The notes under the pieces were generated by a model. The model was not told the origin of the DNA. It worked only from the letters and a program-made list of their open reading frames with translations, and did not search any database. Shown here piece by piece: positions 7,458 to 18,275 of a stretch of DNA of 64,000 nucleotides (its first letter is position 1; each line of letters begins with the position of its first letter). The position numbers and the translations under genes are program-made. This DNA is from Tubiluchus corallicola. Lineage: Eukaryota > Priapulida > Priapulimorpha > Priapulimorphida > Tubiluchidae. The stretch is taken from NCBI GenBank assembly GCA_030141605.1, contig JAQGDQ010000189.1, positions 60,001 through 124,000 of the forward strand, written 5' to 3'.

Positions 7458-9365
7458 CTATCTTTCCAAAAGGCAAAGTTCTCCTTTATTATTCAGTGTC
7501 AACATCCCATTATCAAGCATCCACCGCGATACTGTGAGGATATCATTGCCATCTTTCCCCATCTTATATACCAGTGCTTTAACCGGTATTTGTTCTTTCT
7601 GCAAGTAGCTTATCAGTAGTTCCTGCAACTCCTCGAAGCGATGAAGTGTAACGCCTGAATCGTGCTCCTTTTTACACACGTCGCAAGAGCCACACCTGTC
7701 TGAGCCTTTCTGCCCAAAATATTCCAAAAGGAAAACGCTCCTGCATTTGTTGTTTTGGTCAGCATAGTCAAGAACCTTCTCCACCTGTGAAGCATAGCGC
7801 TCTTTTCTTATATGGTAAGCTTCAGGAGTGATGGTAAGATATCTATCCTTTATCCTCTCTTTCAGAAAGACAATAACAGGTAGGTCTTTGCGTGGTATAT
7901 AGTGTATTATCTTTAATGAACTCAGCTGCTTAAGGTATTGGTATATAGTGTCTCTGCTCACATTTGCATCACGTGCCAGTACCTGTTCGTTAATATTGGT
8001 ATACTCCGAAAACAGGCCGGTATAGGAACGTAGCAGTAGCTTTGTGAAGTTTTCAAGCGAGTTGTTCCCAGTCTGGAACCGGTATAAGTCATCGCGCTTT
8101 ATCTTAAAATAGACCCGCGAATAGCTGCTTTGCCCGTCTGATAGTTCAATGTACCCCTCTCGCTCCAGAATTTTGATGCTATTGTAAGCGGTTGTTATGC
8201 TAAACTTGAAGTTGCGTGCAAAGTCTGCTATGTCAAAATTAAAAGATCTCTCTTTGCCTGTTCCCAAAGCTATAGCGAGATAGTTGCATAAAGATTGGTA
8301 CACCTTTTTCACTACAGGTATATCCGGAAAGCTGTCGGTAACCATCTTGCGCAGCCGCCTCTTATCAATGCTGTTATACAGCATTACAGCCACAGCTCTT
8401 TTCCTATCTCTGCCTGCTCTTCCCGCTTCCTGGAAATATGCTTCCAGTGAGTCGGGCAGGTCAACATGTATCACAAAACGCACATCAGGCTTATCTATGC
8501 CCATGCCAAACGCATTGGTGGACACCATCACACGTACCTCTCCCTGTTTCCACCTATTCTGCTTTTCACTCCTTATATCATTATCAATTCCGGCGTGGTA
8601 GAAGTCAGCAGAGATACCGTTTTGAGCTAGCAGTCCAGCAATCTCTTTTGTCCTTTTTCTATTTCTCACATACACTATGCCCGTGCCCCTTGCTCTCTTT
8701 ACTGTGTTTACGATATAGCCATGCTTATCTTCCTTGCCCCTCACAATATACGAGAGGTTGTCTCTTTTAAAACTTTGCTCTAAAACATTCCTCTCTTTAA
8801 ATAATAGTTTATCCTGAATATCATTTACAACATCGGGAGTTGCGGTAGCTGTCAGAGCCAGAAATGGTATGTTGGGGAAGGTTTTTCGCAATTCAGATAT
8901 TCTCAGGTAAGATGGTCTGAAATCGTAACCCCACTGGGAGATACAGTGAGCTTCGTCAACAGTAATAAGATTCAGGTTTATTTTCGATAACAACTCTTTA
9001 AATTGCTCGTTTCCCAAGCGCTCAGGAGATACATATAGAAATTTATAGTCTCCATAGATAGCATTGTTAATTGTAACATCAATTTCTCGTCGGGACATTC
9101 CCGAAAAAATTGCCAGCGCTTTTATATTTTTTGCCTTAAGGTTCTCTACCTGATCTTTCATAAGCGCTATAAGAGGAGATACAACCAGGCACACCCCCTC
9201 TTTAGAGAGTGAGTAAACCTGAAAAGTAATAGATTTCCCCCCTCCTGTTGGCATTAGCCCAAGAGTGTCTTTCCCTTTTGCTACAGACCTGATAATATCC
9301 TCCTGTAGGGGCCTGAACTGCTCATACCCCCAATATTCTAATAATATTTTGTGAAAATGACTCAT
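7458..9365 (-). CDS. recQ: ATP-dependent DNA helicase RecQ
   Basis: A 635-residue SF2 helicase that unwinds DNA 3' to 5' in recombination and fork repair. Visible: the Q-motif (FRPLQEDII), Walker A (TGGGKS, about 40-45), the DEAH box with RecQ-specific aromatic loop (VDEAHCISQWGYDFRP), motif III LTATAT, and motif VI QEAGRAGRD. Zinc-binding cysteines lie in CRSVFLLEYFG...CGSCDVC, followed by a winged-helix region. The C-terminal HRDC domain appears short or divergent. It is transcribed away from the IMP dehydrogenase genes. Confidence 0.95.
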   Translation of the reverse strand: MSHFHKILLEYWGYEQFRPLQEDIIRSVAKGKDTLGLMPTGGGKSITFQVYSLSKEGVCLVVSPLIALMKDQVENLKAKNIKALAIFSGMSRREIDVTINNAIYGDYKFLYVSPERLGNEQFKELLSKINLNLITVDEAHCISQWGYDFRPSYLRISELRKTFPNIPFLALTATATPDVVNDIQDKLLFKERNVLEQSFKRDNLSYIVRGKEDKHGYIVNTVKRARGTGIVYVRNRKRTKEIAGLLAQNGISADFYHAGIDNDIRSEKQNRWKQGEVRVMVSTNAFGMGIDKPDVRFVIHVDLPDSLEAYFQEAGRAGRDRKRAVAVMLYNSIDKRRLRKMVTDSFPDIPVVKKVYQSLCNYLAIALGTGKERSFNFDIADFARNFKFSITTAYNSIKILEREGYIELSDGQSSYSRVYFKIKRDDLYRFQTGNNSLENFTKLLLRSYTGLFSEYTNINEQVLARDANVSRDTIYQYLKQLSSLKIIHYIPRKDLPVIVFLKERIKDRYLTITPEAYHIRKERYASQVEKVLDYADQNNKCRSVFLLEYFGQKGSDRCGSCDVCKKEHDSGVTLHRFEELQELLISYLQKEQIPVKALVYKMGKDGNDILTVSRWMLDNGMLTLNNKGELCLLER

Positions 9366-9647
9366 ACAGTTTTTCTAAAGATCGACAGGGACAACTTTAA
9401 CCAGTAAATTTATAATATTCGTGCGTATTAATATTGAAACAGACCACACATTACTGCAATTTAATTTTTAGAGTGCTATATTGGATAATACTTTTTATAG
9501 GTAGAGTCAGCCATGGACGGTGGTATTGGAAAACTTGGGTGTTTTTATAGTCTAACCTGGCAATTTGTGAAAAATTCAAGTATAGCATTTGAGATAAATA
9601 ATTTACCTTTACAAAGTTTTACTTGTATAAAAAATGATCATATTCCC

Positions 9648-11144
9648 ATGGCTTATTATGTAGAAGATGTGTCAAGAACTTTTAATGAATATCTGCTTAT
9701 ACCGGGTTTGACAACCCAAACGTGTATCCCCGATAACGTGTCTTTAAAGACACCCCTGTCGAGGTTTAACAAAGGAGGTGTCCCCGATTTGGAGTTGAAT
9801 ATTCCATTTGTGTCGGCTATAATGCAATCTGTATCTGATCATAATATGGCAATAACACTGGCGAGAAACGGAGGGCTATCATTTATTTTTGCTTCCCAGC
9901 CTATTGCTCAGCAGGCCAATATGGTGCGTAAGGTGAAAAAGTTTAAGTCGGGATTTGTCGTTAGTGACTCCAATCTTACCCCGGACAGCACTTTAAAAGA
10001 TGTAGTGGAGCTAAAAGCCAGGACCAGGCACTCCAATGTTGGAGTAACATATGACGGATCGCCCAATGGCAAGTTGATGGGAATTGTTACAGGCCGTGAT
10101 TATAGGATAAGCAGGGATAGCTATGATAAGAAGGTAAGTAGCTTTATGACACCATTTTCTAAGCTGGTAACGGAGAAAATTGGCATATCTCTAAAAGAGG
10201 CAAATGATGTTATTTGGGAAAATAAGCTTAACTGTCTTCCAATAATTGACGATAAGCAAAATCTGCAATATTTTGTTTTTCGTAAAGATTATAATGAGCA
10301 TAAAGAGTTCCCTAGTGAGTTGTCGGATGCGAATAAAAAGCTGTTGGTGGGGGCGGGCATAAACACCAAAGATTATAAAGAGCGGGTACCGGAGTTGGTT
10401 GACGCTGGTGTTGATATTCTTTGTATCGACTCGTCTGATGGATATTCCGAATGGCAGAAAGAGACAATAGAATACGTAAAGACAAAATACAACGGAAAAG
10501 TGAAAGTAGGTGCAGGCAATGTTGTAGATTCCGACGGATTTATTTACCTGGCTAATGCCGGCGCTGACTTTATAAAGGTGGGGATAGGGGGTGGTTCTAT
10601 ATGTATTACACGCGAACAGAAGGGGATAGGAAGAGGACAGGCCACTGCCCTAATGGATGCTGCTAAAGCTAGAGATAAATATTATTGTGATACCGGGACG
10701 TATATACCCATCTGCTCAGATGGTGGTATTGTCCAGGACTACCATATGGTTTTAGCTCTTGCAATGGGTGCCGACTTTTTGATGATGGGCAGATATTTTG
10801 CAAGGTTTGACGAGAGTCCGACAAAAAAAATAAAAATAAGAAATAACTATGTAAAAGAGTATTGGGGGGAGGGATCAAACAGGGCGCGCAACTGGCAACG
10901 ATATGATACAGGGGGTGGAGGTGAGCTAAAGTTTGAAGAGGGTGTAGACAGCTATGTCCCTTACGCAGGGAAGCTGAAAGACAACATTGATATAACTCTG
11001 GACAAGATAAAGTCTACAATGTGCTGCTGTGGCGTAAAAACAATAAAGAAGCTAAAGGAGAAGGCGAAGATAACCCTTGTTTCATCGACGGGTATAATAG
11101 AGGGTGGCATACATGACGTGACACCTAAAGAAACAGGTATATAG
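9648..11144 (+). CDS. IMP dehydrogenase, divergent type resembling trichomonad IMPDH
   Basis: This enzyme oxidises IMP to XMP with NAD, the first committed step to GMP. It has about 498 residues from the ATG at 9,648, where homology begins ([20 protein letters not shown]); the frame is open back to 9,513. The catalytic Cys lies in [17 protein letters not shown], the flap in [18 protein letters not shown] with the Arg-Tyr pair, and two CBS domains lie between about residues 95 and 220. From knowledge of the family, this subtype is also that of Tritrichomonas foetus, long thought to come from bacteria. A second, ordinary guaB follows at 11,336. Confidence 0.88.
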   Translation: MAYYVEDVSRTFNEYLLIPGLTTQTCIPDNVSLKTPLSRFNKGGVPDLELNIPFVSAIMQSVSDHNMAITLARNGGLSFIFASQPIAQQANMVRKVKKFKSGFVVSDSNLTPDSTLKDVVELKARTRHSNVGVTYDGSPNGKLMGIVTGRDYRISRDSYDKKVSSFMTPFSKLVTEKIGISLKEANDVIWENKLNCLPIIDDKQNLQYFVFRKDYNEHKEFPSELSDANKKLLVGAGINTKDYKERVPELVDAGVDILCIDSSDGYSEWQKETIEYVKTKYNGKVKVGAGNVVDSDGFIYLANAGADFIKVGIGGGSICITREQKGIGRGQATALMDAAKARDKYYCDTGTYIPICSDGGIVQDYHMVLALAMGADFLMMGRYFARFDESPTKKIKIRNNYVKEYWGEGSNRARNWQRYDTGGGGELKFEEGVDSYVPYAGKLKDNIDITLDKIKSTMCCCGVKTIKKLKEKAKITLVSSTGIIEGGIHDVTPKETGI

Positions 11145-11154
11145 GCTATGTGTT

Positions 11155-11278
11155 AAACCATGGTTTTTGCAGATTGGATTGGTCTAGGCAGAAAAATGTT
11201 CGGTGAAAAGCTCAATGTAATAAGGATTTTGAAGAGATATTTGGTGAAAGTATTAATAAAAGATGTATTTTGCAAAGG
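11155..11278 (+). repeat. Dispersed intergenic element, copy 2
   Basis: Read on this strand it runs from a TTTTTGCAGA block through TCGGTGAAAAG and GGATTTTGAAGAG to GAAAGTATTAATAAAAGATG and TTTTGCAAAG, directly before guaB. The reverse complement aligns over its whole length with the copies at 23.3 and 34.5 kb. It fills most of the gap between the two IMP dehydrogenase genes and is in sense orientation to the downstream gene. Confidence 0.6.
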
Positions 11279-11317
11279 TCTAGAACCTATATATTTACTA
11301 ACATTTAACAGGTATAA

Positions 11318-12808
<1,491 letters not shown>

Positions 12809-12927
12809 GAGTGTCCGAGGTTTTTCATGCTCAGAGAGTCTCGCGTTGTTGTAGTTGTATTATGCTGGTTTTGACAAGATTAAGGCTTTTGTAAGACGAG
12901 ATATTTTGGTTCAGAAAGTTTTTACAG

Positions 12928-13779
12928 ATGAGAAATGAATACTTAGTAGCACTTCTGTTGGTTGTATTTGCCTGTGATGGCAGCTATAAAATAGAAAATG
13001 AAAAGGTTATAGTGGCTACTGTAGGAGAAAAGCATTTGTATGCTTCCGACCTGCCCAAAACTACGGCTACCCATAGCCAAGCGTTTGACGATAGCGTAAA
13101 GCAGTCCAGGGAGTATATACAGCAGTGGGTTCACCAGGAACTGATGCTTATGGAAGCAGAAAGGAGTCTTACTCCTGAACAAAAAGATGTGAGCAGAGAG
13201 CTGGAAGAGTACAGAGCCTCCCTTGTTGTACACAGGTATCAACAGGAGATGGTAAAGAGGCTTCTCGACACAGTTGTAACAAAAGAGGATATAGCCGACT
13301 TTTATGCCAAATTTCCTGAAAAGTTTATGTTAAATAATAATGTGGTAAAGTGTGTATACATTAAGGTTCCCAAAAGCGTTGCAGACACTGCTCATGTGAA
13401 ATCATTAATTTTATCAGAAAAAGAGGAGAGTATTAAGAAGCTTGAAGAGTATAGTATTCAGTATGCCACAAAGTTTGGAAACTTCAGCGAGCAGTGGGTC
13501 AACTTTAGTGTAATAAGTTATGCCCTGCCTGTGGAAATTAATGATCAGGCGGTTTTCCTGAGAAAAAATAAGCATATAGAGGTAGATGATGATATTTTCT
13601 ACTATTTTGTTGCCATTAAGGATTTTCGCCTTAGAGGAGAAGAAGCACCTTATAACTTTATGGAGAATCAAATAGAAAACTTAATTTTGAACCGCAGAAA
13701 GATTGAGCTTATTAACAAGTTGGATAAAGATATATATGATAGTGGTAGGAATAGGGGGAAGTTCACTATAAAGGATTGA
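12928..13779 (+). CDS. Lipoprotein of the SurA/PpiC-like chaperone group
   Basis: 283 residues with a lipoprotein signal (hydrophobic stretch ALLLVVFAC, Cys at about 16), so probably membrane-anchored in the periplasm. The body is predicted helical and follows the SurA-N / peptidyl-prolyl isomerase chaperone pattern: QQWVHQELMLMEAERS, then DFYAKFPEKFMLNNNVVKCVYIKVPK. It lies 22 bp before surA. In Bacteroidota such a gene commonly sits between guaB and surA. Residues of the isomerase active site are not obvious, so it is more likely a folding chaperone for outer-membrane proteins than an isomerase. Confidence 0.72.
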   Translation: MRNEYLVALLLVVFACDGSYKIENEKVIVATVGEKHLYASDLPKTTATHSQAFDDSVKQSREYIQQWVHQELMLMEAERSLTPEQKDVSRELEEYRASLVVHRYQQEMVKRLLDTVVTKEDIADFYAKFPEKFMLNNNVVKCVYIKVPKSVADTAHVKSLILSEKEESIKKLEEYSIQYATKFGNFSEQWVNFSVISYALPVEINDQAVFLRKNKHIEVDDDIFYYFVAIKDFRLRGEEAPYNFMENQIENLILNRRKIELINKLDKDIYDSGRNRGKFTIKD

Positions 13780-13801
13780 TATAAGTTACACCAGTTTTAA
13801 T

Positions 13802-15157
13802 ATGTTTAGCACACTAAGGATTTTGTTGGTTGTCCTATTTTTGCCATTCATTTGTTCAGGCGTTTTTGCCCAGGATAAAATAGTAGACCAGATCATCGCT
13901 GTTGTTGGGGGTAATGTAATACTCAAGTCTGAGATTGAGATTCAGCATTTACAGATGCAGGTTCAGGGAATGACCTCGAAGGGGGATATAAAGTGTGAGA
14001 TACTGGAAGATTTTCTTGAGCAAAAACTTCTTGTAGCCGAAGCAGAACTTGATAGCAATATTGTTGTTACTGATAGCCAGATAAACCAGGAGATGGATGG
14101 AAGAATGCGATATTTTATACAGCATTTAGGATCGGAGAAGAGCGTTGAGAAGTACTTTAATAAAAGCATAAGTAAGATTAAGTCTGAGATGGCCGAGTCT
14201 ATTAAGTACCAGCTAATGACTCAACAGATGCAGCGACAAGTAACTATGAATGTAACATCTACTCCCGCAGAAGTCAGGCGCTACTATCGTCAGCTTGCAG
14301 ATGATGAAAAGCCACATGTCAGCCAACAGTTTGAATATGCGCAAATAACTATAACGCCTAAGATAGGAGAGGAGGAGGAGCTAAGAGTAAAGACCCGGCT
14401 GAGAGATCTGAAAAGGCGAATAGAGAGTGGCGATAATTTTGCTACAATGGCTGTTCTATACTCTGAAGGCCACTCTTCCAAGAATGGAGGTGAGATTGGG
14501 TATATGGGGCGGGCAGAGCTGGACCCTGCATACGCTTCGGTAGCCTTTAACCTGAAGAGAGGGAAGATATCTAATGTGGTAAAAAGTGAGTTTGGCTACC
14601 ACATAATTCAGATGATAGATCGCAAAGGGGATAAAGTGAACACACGGCATATAATAATGAAGCCTAAGATTGCGGAGGATGAGTTAAAAAAGGCAGAGCA
14701 GGCGTCAGACTCAATAGCTAACTTTATCAGAAAAGGGGAAATACAGTGGGAGCAGGCTGCACATGCCTACTCCTCTGATAAAGCCACTAAGAATAATAAG
14801 GGTCTTGTTATTAACCCGCAAACAGGCTCTTCTAAATTTGAAGCAGCTATGCTGGATCCTGATGTCAGTAAAGTAATAGCGTCTATGAACATCAATGAAA
14901 TATCATCACCGTTTCTTACAAGTATAAGCGAAAGAAATGATCAAAAAGTTTTTAAATTGATAAAGTTACTCGACAAGTCTGACGAACATGTAGCGACACT
15001 GGAGAAAGACTATCAGCTTATAAGCGATATGCTTCTTAGTAAAAAAAGAGAGGAAGCCCTGAAAGATTGGATTGCTGAACGACAATCACGCACATATATA
15101 CGTATTGATGATTCATATGCTAATTGTAATTTCAGGCTAAAAAGTTGGATAAAATAA
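13802..15157 (+). CDS. surA: Periplasmic peptidyl-prolyl isomerase / chaperone SurA
   Basis: 451 residues with a cleavable signal peptide ending GVFAQ. The SurA N-terminal chaperone domain (about 25-165) opens with DKIVDQIIAVVGGNVILKSE. Two parvulin (PpiC) domains follow: one around 170-280 (FATMAVLYSEGHSSKNGGEI, GYMGRAELDPAYASVAFNLK, FGYHIIQMIDRKGDKVNTRH) and a more degenerate one to about 375. It escorts unfolded outer-membrane proteins across the periplasm. It is the third of four same-strand genes ending with the OstA-like gene, fitting an envelope-assembly operon. Confidence 0.93.
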   Translation: MFSTLRILLVVLFLPFICSGVFAQDKIVDQIIAVVGGNVILKSEIEIQHLQMQVQGMTSKGDIKCEILEDFLEQKLLVAEAELDSNIVVTDSQINQEMDGRMRYFIQHLGSEKSVEKYFNKSISKIKSEMAESIKYQLMTQQMQRQVTMNVTSTPAEVRRYYRQLADDEKPHVSQQFEYAQITITPKIGEEEELRVKTRLRDLKRRIESGDNFATMAVLYSEGHSSKNGGEIGYMGRAELDPAYASVAFNLKRGKISNVVKSEFGYHIIQMIDRKGDKVNTRHIIMKPKIAEDELKKAEQASDSIANFIRKGEIQWEQAAHAYSSDKATKNNKGLVINPQTGSSKFEAAMLDPDVSKVIASMNINEISSPFLTSISERNDQKVFKLIKLLDKSDEHVATLEKDYQLISDMLLSKKREEALKDWIAERQSRTYIRIDDSYANCNFRLKSWIK

Positions 15158-15275
15158 AATGGATATCTCCGGCCCGGAATACTGAAGTGAAAGTTTACAT
15201 CATTGCTAGTGAGAAAGAGTATTATCCTCCGGGGTTTCAAAGTTTTGGATAGGTGTATTATTTATTTGTGAATTG

Positions 15276-16820
15276 ATGGAAAAATGCAGGCAAATGTGTG
15301 TGTTCAATGCAGTTTTAATCCTGCTACTGACGCTGTTTGTGTCCACTGCGGGCGCTCAACAGAAGAAAAAGATTGATATCGAGAAGGCTGGAACACTGGA
15401 GTATGCCGAAGAGATTGAAAGTGGTGCCAGGAGGATAAAAGATAACGTTAAGTTAAGGCACGAGGAGGTGGTAATGTTTTGCGATAGTGCGTATATGTAC
15501 TCTGATCGCAATGAGGTTGATGCTTATGGCAATGTGCATATAATTCAAAATGATACTGTCCATCTTTATGGGGACTATCTCAATTACGATGGAGATTCAA
15601 AGCTGGCAAAAATAAAGGGAGATGTGAAGCTTATTGATAAAACAATAACATTAACTACTGATAAGCTTGATTTTGATATGAATCTGAACACAGGTTTGTA
15701 TACAACAGGTGGGGAGATTGTGGATACAGCAAATGTTTTGACCAGCATAAACGGAAAGTATTTTTCAGATCACGATCTGTTTTTGTTTAAAGACTCTGTG
15801 GTGGTCACCAATGAAAATTTTGTGCTTTATGCAGATACACTGGAATATAACACTAAGGATGAGGTGGTTTTTTTGGTAGGCCCCACAACTATACACGACC
15901 AGGCGGGCAGCGGAATATTGTATTCTGAGGAAGGTTGGTACGATACCCGTAAGTATATATCAGAATTTTACCAGGCGTCACGCCTTGAGCGTAATAACCA
16001 GGTTCTTGAAAGCGATACGCTGTTTTATGATCAAAATACAGGAGAAGCGAAGGCATGGGGAGATGTTAAGCTAACTGATCTGAAAGATGACATTATCATT
16101 ACAGGTCAGCGAGGTAACTATAATGAGTTTACCGATCGTGCTGTTGTTACAGACTCCGCTCTGTTTATGCAGTATACTGAGGTTGATACATTTTACATGC
16201 ATGCTGACACACTGCACTCGATTCCTGATACAGCAGCTGTCAATGAAGGGGAAAGGGCGTTTCTGGCCTATTATGGTGTTAAAACATACAGAAGGGATAT
16301 ACAGGGCAAGTGCGACTCGCTGTTTTATAAGATGGAGGACTCGACAATAACCATGTATTATAATCCTGTTCTGTGGTCACAAAATAATCAGATGATGGCA
16401 GATCGTATAGAGATGCTTTTCGAGGCTCCCCAGCCCGATTTTATCAAAATGGAAAATAATGCATTTATAATATCACTTGAAGGTTTTAACAGGTATAATC
16501 AGATTTACGGAAAAGATATGCTGGGGTATGTAAGGCGCAATGAATTGTACCGAGTTGACGTAAATGGGAATGGGCGTTCCGTATATTATGTTAAGGAAGG
16601 AGAGAGTATTATAGGTCTTAACAAGGTAGAGTGTAGCAATATAGTGATTCACCTTACGCTGGGAAAGGTAAAAGAGATCTTATGGTTGACTGATGCGGAT
16701 GCGAAGATGTTGCCTCTTCATCAAGTTGATGATGAGAAAAACAGGCTGGAGGGGTTCCTGTGGAGGGATAGAGAACGGCCCAAAAGGAAGGAAGATGTTT
16801 TTATAAAAGACCCGGACTAG
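15276..16820 (+). CDS. OstA-like (LptA/LptD N-domain) protein
   Basis: About 514 residues with a signal peptide (ILLLTLFVSTAGAQ). The mature part is a run of short beta repeats of the OstA/LptA type: YSDRNEVDAYGNVHIIQND, LYGDYLNYDGDSKLAKIKGD, then ADTLEYNTKDEVVFLVGPT. These are expected to form a beta-taco that carries lipopolysaccharide towards the outer membrane. Bacteroidota carry such stand-alone OstA-like proteins, often next to surA as here. A TTG at 15,273 precedes the ATG at 15,276; I prefer the ATG. The gene ends just before the second IS256 insertion but is intact. Confidence 0.88.
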   Translation: MEKCRQMCVFNAVLILLLTLFVSTAGAQQKKKIDIEKAGTLEYAEEIESGARRIKDNVKLRHEEVVMFCDSAYMYSDRNEVDAYGNVHIIQNDTVHLYGDYLNYDGDSKLAKIKGDVKLIDKTITLTTDKLDFDMNLNTGLYTTGGEIVDTANVLTSINGKYFSDHDLFLFKDSVVVTNENFVLYADTLEYNTKDEVVFLVGPTTIHDQAGSGILYSEEGWYDTRKYISEFYQASRLERNNQVLESDTLFYDQNTGEAKAWGDVKLTDLKDDIIITGQRGNYNEFTDRAVVTDSALFMQYTEVDTFYMHADTLHSIPDTAAVNEGERAFLAYYGVKTYRRDIQGKCDSLFYKMEDSTITMYYNPVLWSQNNQMMADRIEMLFEAPQPDFIKMENNAFIISLEGFNRYNQIYGKDMLGYVRRNELYRVDVNGNGRSVYYVKEGESIIGLNKVECSNIVIHLTLGKVKEILWLTDADAKMLPLHQVDDEKNRLEGFLWRDRERPKRKEDVFIKDPD

Positions 16821-16890
16821 CAAAAGTAGGGGATAAAGGACACTGTTTCACAAAGTGTGTAAACTAAAAAAATACCGAGGGTTTGGCTAT

Positions 16891-18087
16891 TTATAGCTGG
16901 ACCCTTTTTTCAAATATAACTAAGAACTGATTCAAGACAATGCCCCAGTTTCTGATTGGCATTGACCATTTTTTAGTTGCTTCTCTGGTTGCCAAAAATA
17001 CAGATTTCATTACAGCCTGGTCTGACGGGAATGAAAGTTTGTTTTTTGTGTATTTTCTGATTTTTCCGTTGAGATTCTCAATCAGGTTGGTTGTATAAAT
17101 TATCTTTATGATTTCCAGCGGAAACTCAAAGAATACTGTTAGATCTTCCCAGTTGTCTCGCCAGCTTTTAATTGCGTAAGAGTATTTATCCTCCCAAGCT
17201 GCTGCAAAATCTTCTAAAGCTGCTTTTGCAGCCTCTTTTGTATGGGCGTTATAGATTTGCTTCATATCTTTTGTAAATGCCTTTTTATCTTTCCAAACCA
17301 CGTATCTGCTTGCGTTACGGATTTGATGAACAACACATATTTGTGTTTTAGATTCAGGGGAAACAGTTCGGATAGTATCTGTAAAGCCATTCAAGTTATC
17401 TGTTGCCGTAATCAGGATATCGTTAACTCCACGAGCTTTCATATCGGTAAGTACGTTCATCCAAAAGGCAGCGGACTCACTCTTGCCCAACCATAAGCCA
17501 AGAACCTCTTTTTTCCCATCTCTGCGAAGTCCTACGGCAATGTAAACGGTTTTGTTGACGACCTTAGAGTTCTCCCGCACTTTAAATACAATGCCATCCA
17601 TCCAAACAATTAGGTATACAGTTTCCAGAGGTCGGTTCTGCCACGCTACAATGTCGTTGGTGACTGAATCGGTAATCCTTGATATGGTGGATGTGGAAAC
17701 TTCAAAACCGTATAGCTCCCGAATTTGCTCTTCAATATCGCTATTACTCATTCCTTTAGCATAAAACGAAACAATGATATTCTCTAAGCCATCGACCATG
17801 TTCCCTCCTTTGGGTACAATCATCGGATTAAACGAAGCATCACGGTCTCGGGGAACCTGAATGTTGGATTCTCCCAGAGTGGTTCGGACTCTCTTCTCTG
17901 AATAGCCATTGCGGGCATTCTGATTATCCGATTTTTGATTCTTATCATAGCCTAAATGACCATCGAGTTCTCCTTCAAGCATCTTTTCAATGCCTCGTTT
18001 TTGGAGCTCTTGTAAAAAACCATTGAGCTCTTCCCCTGAATTAAACTGTTCAAGGAAATCATCATTTAATAAATCTTCTTTTTTCAT
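16891..18087 (-). CDS. IS256-family transposase, copy 2
   Basis: A 398-residue, full-length mutator-type transposase, the same protein as at 3,802-4,998 apart from about seven substitutions. The DDE triad ([23 protein letters not shown]) is complete. It is preceded by the same hairpin (18,117-18,148). Expected to be active on its own ends. Confidence 0.95.
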   Translation of the reverse strand: MKKEDLLNDDFLEQFNSGEELNGFLQELQKRGIEKMLEGELDGHLGYDKNQKSDNQNARNGYSEKRVRTTLGESNIQVPRDRDASFNPMIVPKGGNMVDGLENIIVSFYAKGMSNSDIEEQIRELYGFEVSTSTISRITDSVTNDIVAWQNRPLETVYLIVWMDGIVFKVRENSKVVNKTVYIAVGLRRDGKKEVLGLWLGKSESAAFWMNVLTDMKARGVNDILITATDNLNGFTDTIRTVSPESKTQICVVHQIRNASRYVVWKDKKAFTKDMKQIYNAHTKEAAKAALEDFAAAWEDKYSYAIKSWRDNWEDLTVFFEFPLEIIKIIYTTNLIENLNGKIRKYTKNKLSFPSDQAVMKSVFLATREATKKWSMPIRNWGIVLNQFLVIFEKRVQL

Positions 18088-18116
18088 TACTGTCTAAAGT
18101 TTTAAAATTAAACAAA

Positions 18117-18148
18117 AAAATGCCGAGGGTTGCAACCCTCGGCATTTT
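18117..18148. terminator. Perfect hairpin upstream of transposase copy 2
   Basis: This is the AAAATGCCGAGGG / CCCTCGGCATTTT stem also found in copy 1. It lies between the IS right end and the transposase start codon and probably stops transcription entering from dnaG. Confidence 0.6.
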
Positions 18149-18207
18149 CTATTTACACAGTTTATGAGATAGTGCTGGATAAAGCCAGCCAACCCTCTCT
18201 AAATTTT

Positions 18208-18228
18208 AGCGCTATCTCATAAGCTTAC
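18208..18228. repeat. Solitary IS256-like terminal repeat
   Basis: AGCGCTATCTCATAAGCTTA matches the right inverted repeat of the IS256 elements (AGCACTATCTCATAAACTGT) closely in its first 18 bases. It stands alone 31 bp outside the copy-2 element. It looks like the trace of an earlier, mostly deleted insertion, or a chance target-like sequence. Confidence 0.4.
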
Positions 18229-18275
18229 ACAGTTATTTTTTTATGCTTTTTACGATTTAGTGTGGTCGTTGTGAG

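Larger units (their letters stand above)
16839..18176 (-). mobile_element. IS256-family insertion sequence, copy 2, intact with 8-bp target duplication
   Basis: 1,338 bp, from GACACTGTTTCAC at the left to AGTGCT at the right. It is flanked by the direct repeat GGATAAAG at 16,831-16,838 and 18,177-18,184. This clean copy defines the ends of the family. It inserted 19 bp after the ostA-like stop codon, in the gap before the end of dnaG, without damaging either gene. Confidence 0.95.

Noticed and set aside
9513-9647. 45-residue extension of the first IMP dehydrogenase
   Set aside because: No family similarity before the ATG at 9,648 and AT-rich intergenic composition.
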